Shown piece after piece: positions 1 through 7,168 of a stretch of DNA of 12,090 nucleotides. The notes under the pieces were generated by a model. The model made no database searches. It had not been told where the DNA came from and saw only the letters and a list, made by a program, of their open reading frames with translations. The first letter of the stretch is position 1. Each line of letters starts with the position of its first letter. Made by a program: the position numbers and the translations under genes. Source of the DNA: an uncultured Porphyromonadaceae bacterium (GTDB lineage: Bacteria > Bacteroidota > Bacteroidia > Bacteroidales > Muribaculaceae); contig CAMWKC010000042.1 in NCBI GenBank assembly GCA_947174735.1, positions 1 through 12,090 of the forward strand. The letters run 5' to 3'.

Positions 1-71
1 CATATTTTTACAGCTTTTTTTACTTATAGATTTTGTATTTTCTATGGCCTATAGGTATATTACGTGTTGCT

Positions 72-656
72 TTAGCCTATTTTGATACCTGAAAAGCCCA
101 TAAATGCCATAGCCAATACACCTGCGCAGATGAGTGCGATAGGTATTCCGCGCATACCGCGAGGCATGGCGATAGTAAGATCAAGCTGTTCACGTATGCC
201 TGCAAATACCCATAGGGCGAGAGTGAAACCTATGGAAGTTGACAGACCGTAGACTACTGATTCAAGAAGGTTAAAGTTTTTCTGTATTACCAGAATAGCC
301 ACACCTAACACAGCACAGTTAGTAGTAATAAGGGGCAGAAACACACCGAGTGCCTGATAGAGAGCCGGAGTGATCTTCTTCATCACTATTTCAAGCAGCT
401 GCACGAGGAAGGCTATAACTAAGATGAAAACTATAGTTTGCAGAAACTGTAGTCCGAGCGGATTGAGTACGTATGTCTGAAGCAGCCATGCCACTACTGT
501 GGCTAATGTGATTACAAACGTAACTGCTGCACCCATACCTAAGGCCGATGATATTTTTTTCGATACCCCTAAGAAGGGACATATTCCTAAAAACTGAGCA
601 AAGACGATATTATTGATAAATATCGCCGTGACTATAATAGATAGATATGCCAGCAT
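72..656 (-). CDS. rnfA: RnfA, membrane subunit of the Rnf ferredoxin:NAD+ oxidoreductase
   Basis: A 194-residue, almost wholly hydrophobic protein with about six membrane helices, the usual size and layout of RnfA. It forms the inner-membrane core of the Rnf complex together with RnfE. Two cysteines sit in conserved settings: C26 in FLGICPFLG and C114 in TTNCAVLGVA. In the homologous Nqr/Rnf pairs, the matching half-membrane cysteines of the two subunits hold an intramembrane Fe-S centre, so the same role is inferred here. It is the last rnf gene, 34 bases after rnfE. The ATG start gives the family-typical N-terminus, with the first helix beginning at once. No clear terminator was seen in the remaining 71 bases downstream, so transcription may continue into a gene outside the window. 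Identification is secure; function in this host is by homology. Confidence 0.97.
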   Translation of the reverse strand: MLAYLSIIVTAIFINNIVFAQFLGICPFLGVSKKISSALGMGAAVTFVITLATVVAWLLQTYVLNPLGLQFLQTIVFILVIAFLVQLLEIVMKKITPALYQALGVFLPLITTNCAVLGVAILVIQKNFNLLESVVYGLSTSIGFTLALWVFAGIREQLDLTIAMPRGMRGIPIALICAGVLAMAFMGFSGIKIG

Positions 657-690
657 AATGATTTTAATTTTAAACAGGTTTACCTATTAC

Positions 691-1281
691 TCATGATACT
701 TTGCGTATCTTATTGACTATGGCTATAAGATAGCCTAAGGCGATAAAAGCTCCCGGTGCCAGCACAAACAACAGCATACCATAGTCCTCAGGATATATTG
801 TAGCGCCGAAAAGACGTCCTGTTCCTAATAGTTCTCGTGAAGCACCTAACAGAACTAAGGCAAATGTGAAACCTATACCTGCTCCGAGACCATCAAGGAG
901 AGATGCCACAATACCGTTCTTGCTTGCGAAAGCTTCGGCACGTCCGAGCAATATACAGTTAACAACAATAAGAGGTATGAAGATACCTAACGAGGCATTC
1001 AGGGCAGGCATCCACGCATTAACTACTAACTGTAATACGGTCACGAAAGTAGCTATAACAACTATAAAGGCTGGTATACGCACTTTGTCCGGTACGAGAT
1101 TTTTGATGAGCGATATTACCAGATTGGAACAAACAAGCACTGCAGCGGTAGCCACCCCCATCATTAAGCCGTTCATAGCCGATGAGGTAGTGCCGAGGGT
1201 GGCACACATGCCCAGAAGAAGCACAAACACCGGGTTACCCGGTATGATGCCGTTATAGAATATTTTCCAGTATTTTTCCAT
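691..1281 (-). CDS. rnfE: RnfE, membrane subunit of the Rnf complex
   Basis: A 196-residue polytopic membrane protein, paralogous to RnfA. It starts with the RnfE-type segment NGIIPGNPVFVLLLGMCATLG. The paired cysteines C26 (GMCATLG) and C109 (VVNCILLGRAEAFA) are present and match those of RnfA, so the two proteins probably share an Fe-S centre inside the membrane as in the Nqr/Rnf families. The stretch GRAEAFASKNG (113-123) and the later ASRELLGTG (147-155) are also typical of RnfE. It lies 17 bases after rnfG and 34 bases before rnfA, consistent with one operon. Nothing is missing or truncated. Confidence 0.97.
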   Translation of the reverse strand: MEKYWKIFYNGIIPGNPVFVLLLGMCATLGTTSSAMNGLMMGVATAAVLVCSNLVISLIKNLVPDKVRIPAFIVVIATFVTVLQLVVNAWMPALNASLGIFIPLIVVNCILLGRAEAFASKNGIVASLLDGLGAGIGFTFALVLLGASRELLGTGRLFGATIYPEDYGMLLFVLAPGAFIALGYLIAIVNKIRKVS

Positions 1282-1298
1282 GTGATACAGAAGTTAGG

Positions 1299-2108
1299 TT
1301 ATCTGTTTTCATTACGATGGGATTCACGATAATGTAATTTATCCTTTTTCTTTTTGTGCTTCCCTTCTTTGTGGTCCTTATCACCATGATGTTCTGAAGC
1401 ACCGCTATTGGCATCGGATATTTCAGTCTTTTTTTCCTCTTTTACCTTTTCGGTGTCCTTATTCTGCTGTGAGGCACCGCTGTTAGCATCGGAACCTGAA
1501 GCTGTGGCCATATCAAGTCCGTGTGTTGAAGCATACTGACGATAAGACTCAAAGGCTGTACGCATTATTTCAAGGAAGGCACGCGATGATATTGTGGCAG
1601 CAGTGATAGCATCTATTTCGCCACCTGTATCTTTGCTGACGTAGAAAGATGTCGAGGCAGGGTTTTTACCTATTACACTGCGGGCCCCGGCCGGGTCACG
1701 GAACCATTCCTGCATTTTGCTACCGAGGCCCGGTGTTTCCGCCTGAGAGAGTACCTGATAGTCACGTACTGTGCCGTCTGCATCAAAACCGCACATTACT
1801 ACGATTTCACCGGCGAAACCGTTGAATGAAGCAGCTTTTACTGCGGCTCCTACAAGACGGTCACCCATCATGGCTGGATAGACAGTCACAGGTACGCCGT
1901 TTACTTCAGTTTCCCAGCGGTCAGTCTCAGGATTATTGTCAAATTTCGGTGCTACGGCACTAATTGCCGCTACCTGCTGTTGCATAGCCTGTTGCTCGAT
2001 AGGTTCTTTAGTCACTGTATAAACCCAGCCGAGCAGGGCTCCCGCAGCTATAGTGATTGTACCTAAGGAGATAAGCATATTGGGGAGTGTAGACGCAAGT
2101 TTCTTCAT
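1299..2108 (-). CDS. rnfG: RnfG, FMN-carrying periplasmic-side subunit, with an unusual charged C-terminal tail
   Basis: A 269-residue protein. One N-terminal membrane helix (about residues 11-31) anchors an FMN-binding domain (about 85-190). ETPGLGSK (124-131) is the conserved segment before the flavin site. The flavin site itself reads DAITAATISS (166-175); T172 is the threonine expected to carry FMN through a phosphoester bond. The family consensus at this point is S/T-G-A-T, so an alanine (A170) replaces the glycycine position. After about residue 198 the protein continues into a low-complexity tail rich in Lys, Glu, Asp, His and Ser, containing SDANSGAS twice (206-213 and 231-238). RnfG proteins usually end near residue 200-220, so this tail is extra. 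The start overlaps the rnfD stop as ATGA and has a strong Shine-Dalgarno sequence, suggesting translational coupling. Confidence 0.95.
   Translation of the reverse strand: MKKLASTLPNMLISLGTITIAAGALLGWVYTVTKEPIEQQAMQQQVAAISAVAPKFDNNPETDRWETEVNGVPVTVYPAMMGDRLVGAAVKAASFNGFAGEIVVMCGFDADGTVRDYQVLSQAETPGLGSKMQEWFRDPAGARSVIGKNPASTSFYVSKDTGGEIDAITAATISSRAFLEIMRTAFESYRQYASTHGLDMATASGSDANSGASQQNKDTEKVKEEKKTEISDANSGASEHHGDKDHKEGKHKKKKDKLHYRESHRNENR
1395..1493 (-). repeat. Two 24-base direct repeats within rnfG encoding SDANSGAS
   Basis: The copies lie at 1470-1493 and 1395-1418, 75 bases apart start to start. They encode the same eight residues and differ at 3 of 24 bases, all three silent (the two alanine codons and the asparagine codon). 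A charged linker of 17 residues, rich in Lys and Glu, separates them. The pattern suggests an old in-frame duplication whose protein sequence has been kept. Confidence 0.85.
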
Positions 2109-3100
2109 TGTGCGACCCTCCTTTCCATAGCTTTACGCTCACGTGCTCCGAATATAGCCGGACGACAGTAGATATTGATAAGGGGAGTGAAGCTGTTCAT
2201 CAGCAGGATAGCGAACGACACACCTTCTGGATAAGCTCCGAAACGACGTATTATCATAGTTATGAGGCCTATCATGGCTCCGTAGATAAGCTGTCCTTTA
2301 GGAGTCATCGGTGAGGTTACATAGTCTGTAGCCATGAAAGCTGCACCGAGCAACATGCCTCCGGCAAAAATGTCGAGCAGGGGATTACCTCCGAATATCC
2401 ATGAGAAAAGAGCGGCTGAAGCAAGCATCGATACAGGTATGTGCCAGGTTACTATACGCATCATCAGAAGATAAGCCAAACCGATAAGTATGGCGATACC
2501 TCCGACTTCTCCGAGTGAACCGTTCATGTGGCCGACAGCCATATCAAGGAAATTGACTTCAGATACATCCACAGTATGTCCGGCCCATTTCAGCTGATGA
2601 AGCATTGTGGCGCCTGACCATGCATCAGCCGACGCATCGGCAGCACCGAATGCAGTGGGTACGTCAACAGGCCATGTGGTCATTGCAGCCGGAAAAGACA
2701 GTAACAGGAACACACGTCCTACAAGGGCAGGATTCCAGATATTACACCCCAGACCGCCGAAGCTCATCTTGCCGATGCCGATAGCTACTATACCGCCAAT
2801 GATTACCATCCACCACGGGAGTATACTTGGCAGATTAAAAGCTAACAGCAGACCTGTGATAAAGGCTGAGCCGTTAGACAGTGTGAAAGGACGATGCAGC
2901 ATGAAACGGTTTATAAACCATTCCGTAAGCAGACATGTAGCCAGACTTATAAGTGTGACCCATAAAGCCGGCAAGCCAAATGTCACTACCGCCATGATAA
3001 AGGCCGGAATAAGCGCTATCACTACATGCCACATGGCTCGTGCTGTGGTGTCGGCAGTATGTATGTGGGGTGAGAGTGAGACTATTAATTTGTTGTCCAT
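2105..3100 (-). CDS. rnfD: RnfD, FMN-carrying membrane subunit of the Rnf complex
   Basis: A 331-residue polytopic membrane protein of the NqrB/RnfD family, near the usual length. The flavin attachment motif SGAT is at residues 162-165, so T165 is the predicted covalent FMN site. Other conserved segments are GGLGCNIWNPALVGR (115-129), MATDYVTSPMT (256-266) and PEGVSFAILLMN (291-302). The N-terminus SPHIHTADTTARAMW (10-24) is also typical. In the complex it passes electrons and is thought to take part in ion transport. It follows rnfC by 12 bases and overlaps rnfG by four (ATGA). No truncation was seen. Confidence 0.97.
   Translation of the reverse strand: MDNKLIVSLSPHIHTADTTARAMWHVVIALIPAFIMAVVTFGLPALWVTLISLATCLLTEWFINRFMLHRPFTLSNGSAFITGLLLAFNLPSILPWWMVIIGGIVAIGIGKMSFGGLGCNIWNPALVGRVFLLLSFPAAMTTWPVDVPTAFGAADASADAWSGATMLHQLKWAGHTVDVSEVNFLDMAVGHMNGSLGEVGGIAILIGLAYLLMMRIVTWHIPVSMLASAALFSWIFGGNPLLDIFAGGMLLGAAFMATDYVTSPMTPKGQLIYGAMIGLITMIIRRFGAYPEGVSFAILLMNSFTPLINIYCRPAIFGARERKAMERRVAQ
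2117..2124 (-). promoter_or_regulatory. Strong Shine-Dalgarno sequence for rnfG
   Basis: On the minus strand the bases read AAAGGAGG, ending 8 bases before the rnfG ATG and lying inside the last codons of rnfD. Most genes in this window show no such site, as is usual in Bacteroidota. Together with the ATGA overlap it points to coupled rnfD-rnfG translation. Confidence 0.6.
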
Positions 3101-3112
3101 AAGGGGTATGGG

Positions 3113-4426
3113 TTATAGTTTGCGTATTTCCATTTTGTCAAGACGTATGTAGTCAAGCAGCGGACGTGAAGCGGGACAAGTGTACGAACAGCAACCGCAT
3201 TCCAGACAGTTGGCGGCACCGCGTGCTTTTGCCTCTTCCCAACGACCCAGTTCACCAAGGGTCATGAGAAGATAGGGCTCAAGGCCCATAGGACATACTG
3301 ATACACAGCGCGCACATCGTATGCACGGACCGGCCTGAGCACGTATACTCATGTCGTGCGGAAGTATCAGCACACCGCTTAATCCTTTGGTGGTAGGCGC
3401 TTCGAGATCGCACATAGCTCGGCCCATCATCGGACCTCCGCCTATTACCTTGCCTGTATCTTCGGGAAGTCCGCCGGCCAATTCTATAAGGGCGCTTATG
3501 GGTGTTCCGAGAGGTACGAGAAAATTACCGGGTTTTTTGAGAGTCGGACCTGTAACGGTTACTATACGTGAAGTCAGAGGCAGATCGAGCAATACAGCAT
3601 CGGATATGGCGGCAGCTGTGGCTACGTTGTCAACTATAGCACCGGCATCTATGGGCAGACCTCCTGCGGGTACAACACGGCCTGTGGTGGCTTCGATAAG
3701 TTGTTTCTCACTGCCTTGTGGGTATTTCTTGACTAATACTTCAACTGTTATTGAAGGTATATCGCGTACTGCATGACGCATGGCTTCAATAGCAAGAGGT
3801 TTATTTTCTTCAATACCGATTATGGCACGGGGACAATCAGTAGCTTTCATTATCAGCAGTGTACCGTTGACTATTGCATCGGGATTTTCCTGCATCAGAC
3901 GGTCATCACAGGTGAGATATGGTTCACACTCCGCACCGTTGATAACGATTACTTCAGCCTTTTTACCTGCCGGTACACTGAGTTTGACACGAGTAGGGAA
4001 GGTGGCACCTCCAAGTCCTACGATACCGGCACGACCTACAATGTCAATAATTTCTTTGGGCGTTACCTCTTCGATAGTACGGTGCTGACGCTTTTCCTCG
4101 GATTGTGCTTCTGGCTGTTCACCGGTAGCAGTTTCAATTATTATGGCATCCTGCCACATACCCTGAGGATTGCGTATGGCTTCTATTTTCTTGACAGTAC
4201 CGCTTACGGGAGTATGCACGGGAGCACTTACGAAGCCTCCGGCCTCGGCTACCATCTGGCCTGCTGTCACACTGTCTCCCGGTTTTACCAGCGGTTTGGC
4301 CGGAGCACCTATAGCCTGTGACAGCATCAGACGACATACTGACGGAGCCGCTACAGGCATTGTAGGTATGTCGGCAGTGATTTTATCTGGATTTGGGTGT
4401 ATGCCACCCTTATGGAATGTCTTCAT
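3113..4426 (-). CDS. rnfC: RnfC, NADH/FMN-side Fe-S subunit of the Rnf complex
   Basis: A 437-residue soluble subunit, the usual short RnfC form without the long alanine/lysine-rich C-terminal repeats of enterobacterial RsxC. It begins with the family motif GGIHP (7-11). A biotinyl-lipoyl-like segment follows (about 45-80, VKPGDSV...APVHTPVSGTV). Next is the NADH/FMN-binding domain related to the 51-kDa subunit of complex I, with GRAGIVGLGGATFPT (131-145) and INGAECEPYLTCDDRLM (162-178). Two ferredoxin-type [4Fe-4S] motifs close the protein: C368-C371-C374-C378 and C407-C410-C413-C417. It exchanges electrons with NAD(H) on the cytoplasmic face. It lies 52 bases after rnfB and 12 before rnfD. 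All expected cysteines are present. Confidence 0.97.
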   Translation of the reverse strand: MKTFHKGGIHPNPDKITADIPTMPVAAPSVCRLMLSQAIGAPAKPLVKPGDSVTAGQMVAEAGGFVSAPVHTPVSGTVKKIEAIRNPQGMWQDAIIIETATGEQPEAQSEEKRQHRTIEEVTPKEIIDIVGRAGIVGLGGATFPTRVKLSVPAGKKAEVIVINGAECEPYLTCDDRLMQENPDAIVNGTLLIMKATDCPRAIIGIEENKPLAIEAMRHAVRDIPSITVEVLVKKYPQGSEKQLIEATTGRVVPAGGLPIDAGAIVDNVATAAAISDAVLLDLPLTSRIVTVTGPTLKKPGNFLVPLGTPISALIELAGGLPEDTGKVIGGGPMMGRAMCDLEAPTTKGLSGVLILPHDMSIRAQAGPCIRCARCVSVCPMGLEPYLLMTLGELGRWEEAKARGAANCLECGCCSYTCPASRPLLDYIRLDKMEIRKL

Positions 4427-4478
4427 GGATAATTTTCATGGGATAAATGAAGATAACTGGCTTCGGAAATCAGTCTGC

Positions 4479-5315
4479 TCAGTTTGACTCTGCTGGTGTA
4501 CGTTTGCGCTGATTTGTAGCTATCGAATGACGCGGACAGGGATCTATACACTCGCCACAGCCAACACATTTAGATGAATCTATATGAGCAAGGAATGAAG
4601 TGATAGTTATGGCGTCGTGTGTACATTTCTTCTTGCATATTCCGCAGCCGATACAAGCCACAGTACACTCTTTCATAGCCACGGGACCGCGGTCACGGTT
4701 AGAACAGGCTACCCACACCATAGGCCGTGCCGGGTCGTAATCGTATAGTTCTACTAAGTGTCGCGGACAAGCAGCTACGCATTTGCCGCATCCTACACAT
4801 TTGCTCAGGTCAACGGTTGGCAATGAATCGCCAGGTTTTATCGACATGGCATCGAACGGACACGCACGTACACAGTCGCCACAGCCAAGACAGCCGTAGA
4901 CGCAGTCGGATTCTCCTTGGTAGAGTGATGCTTCAACAGCACATGAACGTATACCGTCGTAGACGTTACGCGGGTCGCGTACTTCGCATGAAAGGCTACA
5001 TTTGATTATGGCTTTACGTTTGCGGGCCGGTGCAGCTTTCAAACCTACGATTTCGGCTATACGGTTCATACCTGCTTCGTCAACGCCGGTACAGCTGAGG
5101 CCTTCGAGAGTATCGGCCGTAGCTGCCTGTACCGCGAAGGCATGACAGCCTGTAAGGCCACAGCCGCCGCAGTTAGCACCGGGCAGCAGTTCCTCGACCT
5201 CACCGATACGGGGGTCTTCGTACACATGGAATTTCTTGGCTGCCACATATAGCAGCACACCGGCTATAAGGCCGATGACGCCAAGTACGATGAGTGATGT
5301 TAGAATCGGTGGCAT
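4479..5315 (-). CDS. rnfB: RnfB, multi-cluster ferredoxin-facing subunit of the Rnf complex
   Basis: A 278-residue protein. An N-terminal membrane helix (about 4-24) precedes a [4Fe-4S] domain with C49, C52, C57 and C75 (NCGGCGLTGCHAF). Four ferredoxin-type CxxCxxCxxxC motifs follow: C142-C145-C148-C152, C173-C176-C179-C183, C221-C224-C227-C231 and C250-C253-C256-C260. Further cysteines occur at 106, 110, 125, 138, 204 and 217. The short enterobacterial RsxB has only two such motifs, so this is the long, cluster-rich form found in anaerobes. It accepts electrons from ferredoxin. An in-frame TTG lies just upstream at 5316-5318, but the ATG at 5313-5315 is preferred. It is separated from rseC by 63 bases and from rnfC by 52. 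Confidence 0.96.
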   Translation of the reverse strand: MPPILTSLIVLGVIGLIAGVLLYVAAKKFHVYEDPRIGEVEELLPGANCGGCGLTGCHAFAVQAATADTLEGLSCTGVDEAGMNRIAEIVGLKAAPARKRKAIIKCSLSCEVRDPRNVYDGIRSCAVEASLYQGESDCVYGCLGCGDCVRACPFDAMSIKPGDSLPTVDLSKCVGCGKCVAACPRHLVELYDYDPARPMVWVACSNRDRGPVAMKECTVACIGCGICKKKCTHDAITITSFLAHIDSSKCVGCGECIDPCPRHSIATNQRKRTPAESN

Positions 5316-5378
5316 CAATAATTCAATAATTAAGGTTTTACTATGATGTGAAGGTTGGTTATTATTTTACTATGCTTT

Positions 5379-5822
5379 TCAATCGGAATTGCCCACTATA
5401 GTGAAAGTAAATTCGTGTGCTATCCTGTTACGTGCCAGATAGAGTATGACAAAGAAAAGTGTCATAGCGCCGAGGCCTGACAAGGCTGCTGCTCCCTGGC
5501 TGAATGTGAGCAGATATACTATAAACATAACAGCTACCAAACAGATGCATGGTAATACAGTAGCAAGCATGATGGCTCTACGGTGCATGCGCTCGGTACC
5601 ACGTACTATCACACGTTGTCCCGGACGGTAATGTTCGGCATCACGACTATAGACAGCTATACCATCACGTCTGGCACCGGGATGACATATAGAGGCTGCC
5701 GCACAGCCGTCGCAGTTCCCTTTGTCAGTCAGAGTCACAGTCACTATATGCTGTGTCGGGTCTATAGTCTTTACCGTGGCCTCATGGTCTATGTGGTCAG
5801 TAGAGTTTGAATCTTGAATCAT
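5379..5822 (-). CDS. rseC: SoxR-reducing-system RseC family membrane protein, first gene of the rnf operon
   Basis: A 147-residue protein of the RseC/MucC type. A soluble N-terminal part carries a cysteine cluster C37-x2-C40-x5-C46 (GNCDGCAAASICHPG), followed by a small beta-rich segment with RPGQRVIV (66-73). Two membrane helices follow (about 84-105 and 110-130). In enterobacteria RseC is encoded apart from the rsx genes yet helps the Rsx (Rnf) complex reduce SoxR. In Bacteroidota the homologue often leads the rnf operon, as here, so a role in assembly or electron transfer of Rnf is more likely than a SoxR role; that is inference. No SoxR gene is visible in the window. It starts 65 bases downstream of a promoter-like -7 element. 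Confidence 0.9.
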   Translation of the reverse strand: MIQDSNSTDHIDHEATVKTIDPTQHIVTVTLTDKGNCDGCAAASICHPGARRDGIAVYSRDAEHYRPGQRVIVRGTERMHRRAIMLATVLPCICLVAVMFIVYLLTFSQGAAALSGLGAMTLFFVILYLARNRIAHEFTFTIVGNSD

Positions 5823-5843
5823 GAATCATGTGTCAGGTTTTCT

Positions 5844-5876
5844 GCCCCGTTCCGTTAAGGCTTGAGGAATCGGGGC
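5844..5876 (-). promoter_or_regulatory. GC-rich hairpin in the leader of the rseC-rnf operon
   Basis: The arms are 5866-5876 and 5844-5853: GCCCCG pairs with CGGGGC and TTCC with GGAA, with one bulged base. The loop is about 12 bases (5854-5865). The hairpin would begin only a few bases after the predicted transcription start (about 5880) and end 21 bases before the rseC ATG. No T-run follows it in the minus direction, so it does not look like an intrinsic terminator. An mRNA-stabilising or regulatory role is possible. Confidence 0.6.
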
Positions 5877-5886
5877 GATGTGATTG

Positions 5887-5920
5887 CAAAGTTACAAAAT
5901 TAAGATTGCACTTATGCAAA
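5887..5920 (-). promoter_or_regulatory. Predicted Bacteroidota-type promoter of the rseC-rnf operon
   Basis: On the minus strand TAACTTTG at 5894-5887 matches the TAnnTTTG -7 consensus. TTTG at 5920-5917 matches the -33 element, with a 22-base spacer, slightly long. Transcription would start near 5880, giving a leader of roughly 58 bases. It lies just downstream of the terminator of the preceding gene, so the rnf operon appears to have its own promoter. Confidence 0.65.
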
Positions 5921-5930
5921 AATTAGACAT

Positions 5931-5998
5931 AAAAAAGCAGCTCCGCCTTATGTAGCACTGTGTAGGAGCTGACACAGTGTCATAAGACGGAGCTGCTT
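5931..5998 (-). terminator. Intrinsic terminator after the thioredoxin-fold gene
   Basis: Long two-part inverted repeat. The outer arms, 5998-5981 and 5952-5935, are 18 bases with one C/T difference that leaves a wobble or mismatch. The inner arms, ACACAGTG/CACTGTGT at 5972-5979 and 5956-5963, flank an 8-base loop. On the minus strand the stem is followed directly by TTTTTT (5936-5931), the classic layout for stopping minus-strand transcription. It begins 12 bases past the stop codon at 6010 and separates this unit from the rnf operon. Confidence 0.88.
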
Positions 5999-6009
5999 AG
6001 AGTTATTAT

Positions 6010-7107
6010 TTAGCGTTTCATAAGTTCGTGCAGACGTTCGTAGAAGGCCGGATCTTCGCCGGTTGTAATATTGACTATCTTGCCTTCAGGATTGATGATG
6101 ACTTTGGTAGGGAAGCCCTGTACCGAATATTGTTCGGTAAGCTGATCTGCCTCGGGTTTATAGACATTTACCCATGGAAGTTCGAAACGTTCTACAGCTG
6201 CTTTCCATGCTTCTTCGGTGTCACCACAGTCGATACCGATTACTTCAAGTTCGGGCTTCAGCTGTTCGTAGGTTTCCTTAAGGTGAGGGAAGCCACGAAC
6301 ACACCATACACACCATGAACCCCAGAAGTCAAGTATCACCCATTTACCGCGAAAGTCGGACAGTGATACTTTCTGTCCCTTGGTGTCAAGCAGGGTGAAA
6401 GCCGGGGCGTCTACTGTGCCAGAAGCCAATGCTTCTTGTCTGTGCTGTTTTTCTACTGCCTGACGTACTGCTGTGAGCTGTGCCGAGGCAATAGGATAGA
6501 GGAGAGAGGCACGTGCATTGGGACCGAGCATAGCTTCAGCCTCAAGCATATCCTCACCACTTAGGTTTAGCATAGCGAAGACAGCTGCCGGTGAATCAGT
6601 ATTGGCTTTTACGAAATCGAGCATTATATTGTTATACTGCTGTTGCAATTCGTTGAGTCGCTGCATATCGGGCTGATCACTGCGCATAAGTTGTGAAGCT
6701 TCCTGTTCAATGGGTCCTGCCTGTCTGTCAAGTACTGTCATACCTTCCATCAATGGTGTACCGCTTACAGTATAAGCCAATGGCTGTAGTGAAGTAATAT
6801 CGACTGTGATATCTTCTCCGGGAGCTGCATAAAGATCGGCTGATACTCCTTCAGCTATATCTATGCTGTATCGGCTTGGTCCTGCCGGATCGATAGTAAT
6901 TACAGCTGTACCGCCACTGACAGGTACTGTAGCCGACTGCACGTTAAGCTCGGCTTCGCTACGTGCGTTTATCATACGTTCTATCAGTGCATGCGATACG
7001 TTGAGGTCGGCAGGTGCTCCTGTAGGTAGTTTAACAGTAATGTCGGCCGACGCTATCGTCGGTGCCAGTGACAGCAAGGCTGCTATGGCGAGTGATGATT
7101 TCATCAT
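6010..7107 (-). CDS. Exported TlpA-like thioredoxin-fold protein
   Basis: A 365-residue protein with a signal peptide (about 1-21, MMKSSLAIAALLSLAPTIASA, cleavage likely before DITV) and no lipobox, so it should be periplasmic. The N-terminal part (about 22-115) looks beta-rich and is not firmly recognised; it may correspond to the DUF4369-type domain often found in Bacteroidota proteins of this kind. A helical middle region (about 120-220) has a Q-rich stretch. The C-terminal thioredoxin/TlpA domain (about 232-365) has DFWGSWCVWC (active cysteines C266 and C269), DCG near 293-295 and the cis-proline motif GFPT (P333). The active site is CVWC rather than the usual CxPC. Predicted thiol-disulfide exchange; the substrate is unknown. 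An in-frame TTG lies two codons upstream at 7113, but the ATG at 7107 is preferred. It follows the radical SAM gene by 61 bases with no usable promoter between, so they may share a transcript. Confidence 0.88.
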   Translation of the reverse strand: MMKSSLAIAALLSLAPTIASADITVKLPTGAPADLNVSHALIERMINARSEAELNVQSATVPVSGGTAVITIDPAGPSRYSIDIAEGVSADLYAAPGEDITVDITSLQPLAYTVSGTPLMEGMTVLDRQAGPIEQEASQLMRSDQPDMQRLNELQQQYNNIMLDFVKANTDSPAAVFAMLNLSGEDMLEAEAMLGPNARASLLYPIASAQLTAVRQAVEKQHRQEALASGTVDAPAFTLLDTKGQKVSLSDFRGKWVILDFWGSWCVWCVRGFPHLKETYEQLKPELEVIGIDCGDTEEAWKAAVERFELPWVNVYKPEADQLTEQYSVQGFPTKVIINPEGKIVNITTGEDPAFYERLHELMKR

Positions 7108-7168
7108 AATCAAAAATAATTGAGAAGTAAGAATATTAGTATGTTTGTAGCTATACAGAGAGTTTGAC

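Noticed and set aside
1..3. ATG on the minus strand at the left edge, with A-rich DNA before it, as start of another gene after rnfA
   Set aside because: Only one codon is visible, so no gene can be supported; it remains a possibility that the adjacent sequence would settle.
3773..4321. Long plus-strand open frame of 182 codons
   Set aside because: It lies entirely antisense to rnfC, whose motifs and Fe-S cysteines are unmistakable; the antisense product has no recognisable features. Other plus-strand frames inside the rnf, aroC and rho genes were rejected for the same reason.
5931..5998. The long inverted repeat as a mobile-element end or riboswitch
   Set aside because: The placement just after a stop codon and the six T residues following the stem on the minus strand fit an intrinsic terminator better.
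7108..7113. Upstream TTG as start of the thioredoxin-fold gene
   Set aside because: The ATG two codons later gives the same signal peptide with a standard start codon. The same reasoning rejects the TTG at 5316-5318 for rnfB.
7108..7118. TATTTTTG on the minus strand, resembling a -7 promoter element before the thioredoxin-fold gene
   Set aside because: It ends only 3 bases before the ATG at 7107, so transcription would start inside the gene; no -33 partner was seen.
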